64,000 nucleotides of DNA from JBJXFE01 sp046153875 (GTDB lineage: Bacteria > Planctomycetota > Phycisphaerae > Phycisphaerales > UBA1924), in NCBI GenBank assembly GCA_046153875.1, contig JBJXFE010000031.1:1-64000 (forward strand), given 5' to 3'. Under the pieces are notes generated by a model, which did not search any database, had not been told where the DNA came from, and saw nothing but the letters and a program-made list of their open reading frames with translations. Each line of letters begins with the position of its first letter. Position 1 is the stretch's first letter. Both the position numbers and the translations under genes were made by a program. Of this stretch, positions 59,312-64,000 are shown piece by piece.

Positions 59312-60739
59312 ATGATGCCGGTTCGCCCGGCCTTCCCCTGCCCGACCCGCCCGGACCCCGCACCCATGCCGTTCCTGAACCGACTCGCCACCGGAAACCA
59401 CGAACGCCTCGCCGAGGCTTTCGACTACCAATATCGGCACGACGCCATCGGGCACAAGCTTCATGTGGGTGCGGGCCTCTTTCTCTGCTTCTTCGCCGGG
59501 TGGCCGATCACGTGGTTGGAGGTCCTCGCCGGGCCGGTGTATTTCTACGGGCTGATCCGGGTGCTCAACACATGGCGGGTGTGGGCGGTGTTCTGGACGC
59601 GGGCCCTGATCCTGCTGATCGTCCTCTGGGCTGCGTGGCAGGCCCTGACGCTCGCGTGGTCGCCCAACCCAAGCGAGGGCCTGAACGACCTGGGCAAGCT
59701 CCGGTTTCTCGCGGCTGCCTGGCTGCTCTGGCCTGTCATGGACCGCCGCCCGTGGCTGATCGCGGCCCTCGCGGCGGGGTTCCTCTGCGGCAACGCGGCG
59801 CAGCTCGCCGACGCGCTGGCCGCGAACCTCGGCGTGACCTGGTTCGACTGGCGGCGGCCGGCCGATCGCCACTCGGGGTGGTGGGACCCCGCCGTCGCCG
59901 GCTCGCTGCTCGTGGGGGCGCTGGGGCTGCATCTTCCGGCTGCGTTCATGGGGGGCGGCCGGACGCGCGTCATGGCGATCGCCGCCGCCTGCGTCACGGC
60001 CGCCGGTCTCCTCGCCACGGGGACGCGCAGCGGGTGGGTTGCGGCCGCGGCGCTCACCGCGATCACCGCGGGCGTTGCCGGCGTCCGCGCCGTGCGCGGC
60101 GGAGCGCACCGCGGACTCACGCGGCGGGCGTGGATCGTCGCTCCTTGTGCGCTGGGCGCGATCGTGGGCGCCGCCGCCCTCGTTTGGCCGTTCGTCGGCG
60201 CGGGGGTCTCGCGGCGGATCGACGAGGCCCGCGGCGAGGTCTCCCGCGCGTGGTCAGGCGGCGACTATTCAACGTTCACTGGCCAGCGCATCCTGATGGC
60301 GAAGCTCGCCATCGCGGCGACCGCGGAGAACCCGGTTCGGGGCGTCGGCGCGGGCGGGTATCGTGTCTGGACGACGCAGCGCCGGCGTGCGGCCCCGGTC
60401 GGTGAATCGCCGCAGGCCCTGGCGCGCCCGTTCCCCCATGCGCACAACTCCCTGCTCCACGCGGCCGCCACGTCGGGCATTGCCGGGGCGATCCTCTCCG
60501 CGCTCGTCATGCTTGTCGCGCTCCGCGGCGCGCTCGCCCGCGAGCAACTCGCGCCCGCCGGCCTCGGGTCATACGCCGCGGGACCGGGGTTCGCGCTGCT
60601 GGGTCTGGCTCTCGTCAGCGCGTTCGACACGCTCTACGTCAACGCGCAGACGGCGGCCCTGCTCGGCATTCTGTTCTCGATGAGCCTGCTGCCGCCGCCG
60701 AGGCTGCCGGGAACCGCGCCGGCCTCACCGCCCCGTTGA
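59312..60739 (+). CDS. O-antigen ligase/polymerase-like membrane protein
   Basis: A 475-residue protein with about 11 membrane helices. The Wzy_C-type periplasmic signature is in STFTGQRILMAKLAIAATAE, NPVRGVGAGGYRVWTTQRR and RPFPHAHNSLLHAAATSGIA, where the His-containing HAHN motif is typical of ligases that transfer polysaccharide to a lipid carrier. Starts at 59312, 59315 and 59366 are all possible; no clear Shine-Dalgarno sequence decides. The last 15 bases overlap the convergent dut gene. Confidence 0.85.
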   Translation: MMPVRPAFPCPTRPDPAPMPFLNRLATGNHERLAEAFDYQYRHDAIGHKLHVGAGLFLCFFAGWPITWLEVLAGPVYFYGLIRVLNTWRVWAVFWTRALILLIVLWAAWQALTLAWSPNPSEGLNDLGKLRFLAAAWLLWPVMDRRPWLIAALAAGFLCGNAAQLADALAANLGVTWFDWRRPADRHSGWWDPAVAGSLLVGALGLHLPAAFMGGGRTRVMAIAAACVTAAGLLATGTRSGWVAAAALTAITAGVAGVRAVRGGAHRGLTRRAWIVAPCALGAIVGAAALVWPFVGAGVSRRIDEARGEVSRAWSGGDYSTFTGQRILMAKLAIAATAENPVRGVGAGGYRVWTTQRRRAAPVGESPQALARPFPHAHNSLLHAAATSGIAGAILSALVMLVALRGALAREQLAPAGLGSYAAGPGFALLGLALVSAFDTLYVNAQTAALLGILFSMSLLPPPRLPGTAPASPPR

Positions 60740-61171
60740 TCCGAACCCACCCGCGCCGCGATCGGTCGCGTCCAGCTCCCCCACTTCCTCGACCGCCGCA
60801 TGCGCCACCGGCGCGATCACCATCTGCGCGATCCGCATCCCGTGCGTCACCGTGAACGCCTCGCGCCCGAGGTTGATCACCGGCACGATCACCTCGCCGC
60901 GGTAGTCCGCGTCGATCGTCCCCGGCGTGTTGGGCATGGAGATGCCGTGCTTCGTCGAGAGGCCCGAGCGCGGGCGGACCTGCGCCTCGTAGCCGGGCGG
61001 CACGGCGATGGCCAGCCCCGTGCGGATCAGCGCGATCCGACCCGGATCGATGGTGATCGCCTCGCCCAGGCACGCGGCCAGGTCCATCCCGGCCGCGAGC
61101 GCGGACTGGTACGCGGGCAGAGTCGCACGCGGGTCGAGCCTCTTCACACGCAGCCGGGGTCGATCGCTCAT
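60725..61171 (-). CDS. dut: dUTP diphosphatase
   Basis: A 148-residue trimeric dUTPase; it keeps uracil out of DNA and feeds dTMP synthesis. All five motifs are present: AAGMDLAA, RPRSGLS, GTIDADYRGEV, MRIAQMVI and GAGGFGSTGR. The start is placed at ATG 61171 (MSDRPRLRVKRLDP), which suits the family; the open frame runs to 61222. It is divergent from the ECF sigma gene. Confidence 0.95.
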   Translation of the reverse strand: MSDRPRLRVKRLDPRATLPAYQSALAAGMDLAACLGEAITIDPGRIALIRTGLAIAVPPGYEAQVRPRSGLSTKHGISMPNTPGTIDADYRGEVIVPVINLGREAFTVTHGMRIAQMVIAPVAHAAVEEVGELDATDRGAGGFGSTGR

Positions 61172-61225
61172 GCCCGGAGCGTACCGCGCGTGAAGCCACG
61201 CCATGAGGTACGCTCGCCCCACGGA

Positions 61226-61822
61226 ATGCCGCCGAACGATCCGAGTTCACCCGAGCGATCCGGCCCGTCCGCGGACGACGACCGTCGGCCGGACATGCTG
61301 GTCGTCGCGTCGATCCGGGCCGGGCGGCGCGACGACTTCGACGTGCTGTACCGGCGGTACGCGGCGTGGGTGCTGCGGCTCGCCCGGCGCTTCACGGACG
61401 ATGAGGACGCGGCGCTCGACGTCCTCCAGGAAACGTTCATGTACCTGGTCCGCAAGCTGCCGACGCTGGCTCTCACCGCGCGGCTCACGACGTTTCTGTA
61501 CCCCGCGGTCCGCAACCTCTCGATCACCGTGTCCCAGCGGCGCCGGCGCGACCGCGGCTCGGGCGAACCGGGCGACGCGCCCGCGCCGCGCGAGACGCCC
61601 GCCGATCCGTTGGGCGAGGCCCGTTCAACGCTCGCGGCGGCGGTCGCTGCGCTCCCGGACGCGCAGCGCGAGGTCCTGCTCATGCGGATCGTGGACGGGA
61701 TGGGGACGAACGAGATCGCCGGAGCGTTGGGCATCCCCGCGGGCACGGTCAAGTCGCGCCTGCACCACGCCATCGCCGCGCTGCGTGACGACCCGCGCAC
61801 ACGGTCCTACTTCGGAGCATGA
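61226..61822 (+). CDS. ECF-type RNA polymerase sigma factor
   Basis: A 198-residue sigma70-family regulator. Region 2 is DVLYRRYAAWVLRLARRFTD and DEDAALDVLQETFMYLVRKL; region 4 is LPDAQREVLLMRIVDGMGTN and EIAGALGIPAGTVKSRLHHA. The linker is Arg/Pro-rich and there is no C-terminal extension. The start is ATG 61226. No anti-sigma gene is adjacent; the following minus-strand gene is unrelated. Target promoters are unknown. Confidence 0.9.
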   Translation: MPPNDPSSPERSGPSADDDRRPDMLVVASIRAGRRDDFDVLYRRYAAWVLRLARRFTDDEDAALDVLQETFMYLVRKLPTLALTARLTTFLYPAVRNLSITVSQRRRRDRGSGEPGDAPAPRETPADPLGEARSTLAAAVAALPDAQREVLLMRIVDGMGTNEIAGALGIPAGTVKSRLHHAIAALRDDPRTRSYFGA

Positions 61823-61861
61823 AACGTCGCGTGGGTTCGGACCGTTCCACCGCGCGCGCCG

Positions 61862-62314
61862 TCAGTCTTCGTCGTCCTCGCGGTCCGCCACCGCGGCGGT
61901 CATGAAGTCGTCCAGGTAGCGCTCGATGAACGCGTCCACGGCCGACACCGTGCTCGCGTGGTCCATCCCCCACACGCACGCGAGGCGATCCTCGAAGTCG
62001 AGGTCGAGCTGCACGAGGAGCACGCCCTCGATCGAGAACGCACTGGGCAGCTTGTCCGCGAGGAACGCCGAGAACGCGTTGACGCCCGGCCCGCCGACGC
62101 TGATCGCGGGGCGTGACCGCAGCTCCTCGCGGTTCAGGTACCACACATCCGAGCAGACCACCACCGACCCGCCGTACTGACCGTCGCCCTCGCCCTCGCC
62201 GAGCCACTCGAGCATCCGCTGGCGCAGCAGGTACGCGAGCGGCCGGTCCCCGGTCTCCGCGCGGAGGTGAGCGCCGACAACGATCAGGATGAGTTGGTCG
62301 GTGGACGTGGACAC
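61862..62314 (-). CDS. Hypothetical protein
   Basis: A 150-residue protein; the start is a GTG at 62314 giving a protein that opens STSTDQLILIVVGAHLRAET. The conserved-looking core is GDRPLAYLLRQRMLEWLGEG, VVVCSDVWYLNREELRSRPA and ISVGGPGVNAFSAFLADKLP, followed by an acidic tail. It looks like an alpha/beta cytoplasmic protein, possibly planctomycete-specific. Not recognised. About 280 bases between it and clpS hold no gene. Confidence 0.65.
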   Translation of the reverse strand: MSTSTDQLILIVVGAHLRAETGDRPLAYLLRQRMLEWLGEGEGDGQYGGSVVVCSDVWYLNREELRSRPAISVGGPGVNAFSAFLADKLPSAFSIEGVLLVQLDLDFEDRLACVWGMDHASTVSAVDAFIERYLDDFMTAAVADREDDED

Positions 62315-62598
62315 GCGGGGGAGAGGATAAGCGACCCGTCGGCCACACGCCGCTCGGGTCGCTGGAGGAAGAAACAATGCAACAGGTTCGTGGACGCGCC
62401 CGCGCCGATCCGTCTCGATTCGCTCCGGTGCGCGCGCCGGAGTCGTACGCGCCCGCGACCCGATACGGGGAGCGCACCGGGCGGGTTGCAGAGTCTTTGC
62501 CCGGTTTTCACAGTGGGAAGACTCGATTTCCCGCGTCCGCCGGGCAACGATCGTCTCCGGGCACGACCCGCCGTCCGCCCGTGATGTGAGGGAGCGCG

Positions 62599-63003
62599 AT
62601 GAGCCGCACCACCAACGATCCGATCCCGGCGCTGTCACCGCCGTCCGTGTCCGCGCCCAACGGCGTGCCCCTGGCGCCCGCGACCGATGCGCCGGCGGCG
62701 ACCCCGGCCTCAACACCGGCGGGCGCGGCGGGCGTGAAACGATCGACCGAGCCTTCGCGCGTCGATGCCTTGCCCCCGTTCCGCGTGCTGCTCCACAACA
62801 GCGATACGCCCGACCAGGTGTACGTGGTCGAGACGCTCATGGAGCTGACGCCGCTGGACGTTCACCGCGCGACCGACGTGATGCTCGAGGCCCACCACAC
62901 GGGCGTCGCGCTCGTGCTCGTGACGCACCGGGAGCGGGCCGAGCTGTACGCGGAACAGTTCCGGTCGCGCCGCCTCATCGTCACGTTCGAGCCGGCGGAG
63001 TGA
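62599..63003 (+). CDS. clpS: ClpS adaptor protein
   Basis: A 134-residue adaptor that delivers N-degron proteins to ClpAP/ClpCP. The ClpS core runs from PPFRVLLHNSDTPDQVYVVE through LTPLDVHRATDVMLEAHHTG to FRSRRLIVTFEPAE. The first 55 residues are an Ala/Pro-rich disordered extension. In the degron pocket the first Asn and the third-position Asp are kept and the distal His (AHHTG) is present, but the middle residue (Asp35 in E. coli NDD) is Ser. GGAG precedes ATG 62599. The ABC ATPase gene follows. Confidence 0.88.
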   Translation: MSRTTNDPIPALSPPSVSAPNGVPLAPATDAPAATPASTPAGAAGVKRSTEPSRVDALPPFRVLLHNSDTPDQVYVVETLMELTPLDVHRATDVMLEAHHTGVALVLVTHRERAELYAEQFRSRRLIVTFEPAE

Positions 63004-63088
63004 TCGTTGGTGGCGCGGGCGGCCCGCCCGTGCTTCGAAACTCCCCGCACGACGCGGGCGCACAGGGCGACCTGCTACGCTCCCGCCC

Positions 63089-64000
63089 ATGTCCCTGGCG
63101 ATCGCTGTCCGCGACGTGTCGAAGCACTACCCCGCGCCCGGCGGCGGGACGATCGCCGCCGTGGACGGCGTCAACCTCGATATCGCGCCGGGCGAGCTCT
63201 TTTTTCTTCTCGGTCCCTCGGGCTGCGGCAAGACCACGCTCCTGCGCATGATCGCGGGGTTCACGGAGCCGACCGCCGGGGCCATCGCGTTCGGCGGGCG
63301 CGACGTGACGCGCACGCCGCCCGAGAAACGCAACACGGGCATGGTGTTCCAGTCCTACGCCCTCTGGCCGCACATGACGGTGGAGGCCAACGTCGCGTTC
63401 GGGCTCTCCGTGCGGCGGGTCTCGAAGGCCGAGCGTGCGGCCCGCGTCGCCGAGGCCCTGGCGGCTGTGCGCATGGAGGGGTACGCGGCCCGCGCGCCGA
63501 ATCAGCTCTCGGGCGGGCAGCAGCAGCGCGTCGCGCTCGCGCGGGCCCTGGTCGTCCGCCCGGATGTCCTGCTGCTCGATGAGCCGCTCTCGAACCTCGA
63601 CGCGAAGCTGCGGTCCGAGCTGCGCGTGGAGATCCGGCGCATCTGCAAGGACAGCGGGATCACGACGGTGTACGTCACGCACGATCAGAAGGAAGCGCTG
63701 AGCATGGCCGACCGTGTCGCGATCCTCGATCGCGGCAGCGTCGTCCAGGTCGGCCCGCCGCGCACGCTCTACCGCCGCCCCGCGACGCGGTTCGCCGCGG
63801 AGTTCCTGGGGGACACCAACTTTCTTGCCGCGACCGTCGCCGAGCGCGCGCCGGGGCGGACCCTGCTCGACACGCCGGCCGGGCGGCTGCGGTCCACCGC
63901 CGCCCCCCCCCCGCTCGCGGGCGGCGAGCAGGCCGTCTGCTCGATCCGCCCCGAATCGCTGCGGATCGTGAGCGAGGCCGCGGCCCGCGACGCGGCCAAC
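63089..64000 (+). CDS. ABC transporter ATPase, iron/spermidine type, cut by window edge
   Basis: 304 codons are visible with no stop. The order is Walker A GPSGCGKTT, Q-loop MVFQSYALWPHMTVEANVAF, signature LSGGQQQRVALARAL, Walker B VLLLDEPLSNLDAKL, H-loop VYVTHDQKEAL, then a TOBE region (SIRPESLRIV). This is the FbpC/PotA/UgpC class. Given the FutA/FbpA-like binding protein at 56299, iron(III) uptake is plausible, but the two genes are not adjacent and the substrate is unproven. Confidence 0.9.
   Translation, partial: MSLAIAVRDVSKHYPAPGGGTIAAVDGVNLDIAPGELFFLLGPSGCGKTTLLRMIAGFTEPTAGAIAFGGRDVTRTPPEKRNTGMVFQSYALWPHMTVEANVAFGLSVRRVSKAERAARVAEALAAVRMEGYAARAPNQLSGGQQQRVALARALVVRPDVLLLDEPLSNLDAKLRSELRVEIRRICKDSGITTVYVTHDQKEALSMADRVAILDRGSVVQVGPPRTLYRRPATRFAAEFLGDTNFLAATVAERAPGRTLLDTPAGRLRSTAAPPPLAGGEQAVCSIRPESLRIVSEAAARDAAN

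Overview
This window is high-GC bacterial chromosome with strong coding bias, so most long antisense ORFs are spurious. The gene content suggests a planctomycete, most likely of the Phycisphaerae/Phycisphaerales type. Supporting signs are a PEP-CTERM-like C-terminus on a secreted protein, a dockerin-type protein beside a cohesin-like one, a VIT/vWA protein, zinc-ribbon membrane proteins, several DinB-type proteins, and many interspersed palindromic repeats. This placement comes from gene families and style only; no rRNA or tRNA gene was found.

Layout. 1-6.2 kb: RNase E/G (cut by the left edge) and PTS enzyme I on the minus strand, divergent from a transcription terminator Rho that lacks its usual N-terminal RNA-binding domain. 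6.3-11.2 kb: a secreted phytase-like protein, a zinc-ribbon membrane protein, and a feoA-feoB-small membrane protein operon behind a clear promoter with a Fur-box-like palindrome. 11.3-15.1 kb (minus): a coupled operon of membrane dockerin, secreted cohesin-like protein and VIT/vWA protein. 15.2-30.4 kb: secreted hypothetical proteins, a methyltransferase, an esterase, a gingipain-type peptidase, an MFS transporter, three DinB-family proteins, and DUF1963 and DUF1697 proteins. 30.4-33 kb: a TPP riboswitch, thiC and a coupled hypothetical gene. 33-35.4 kb: a repeat-rich accessory island with a divergent LRAT-family protein and HTH-TM protein, plus a frameshifted HTH gene. 35.4-46.3 kb: a fatty-acid desaturase, TPR, FG-GAP and DUF1579 secreted proteins, a DinB/VOC-dioxygenase/APC-permease operon, a periplasmic MsrB-MsrA fusion and a Ysc84-like lipoprotein. 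46.6-55 kb: a lone MshEN-type protein, rimO, ftsW, murG, a GGDEF diguanylate cyclase and mnmE. 55-64 kb: an M20 amidohydrolase, an iron(III)-type solute-binding protein coupled to a large coiled-coil membrane protein, an O-antigen ligase-like protein, dut, an ECF sigma factor, clpS, and an ABC ATPase cut by the right edge.

The most unusual theme is repeat DNA inside conserved genes without loss of frame. Palindromic double-hairpin elements sit in feoB, a methyltransferase gene and thiC; the thiC element has an inverted relative in the intergenic island. Octamer tracts of the AGACGGAG/AGACGGTG type interrupt rimO twice and thiC once, and a perfect 14-copy heptamer array lies just before a dinB gene. 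This resembles the Rickettsia palindromic-element phenomenon and may be an ongoing source of new peptide segments in this lineage. Other points of note are the OB-fold-less Rho, the Arg-rich block repeats of RNase E, and the compact cohesin/dockerin/vWA operon.
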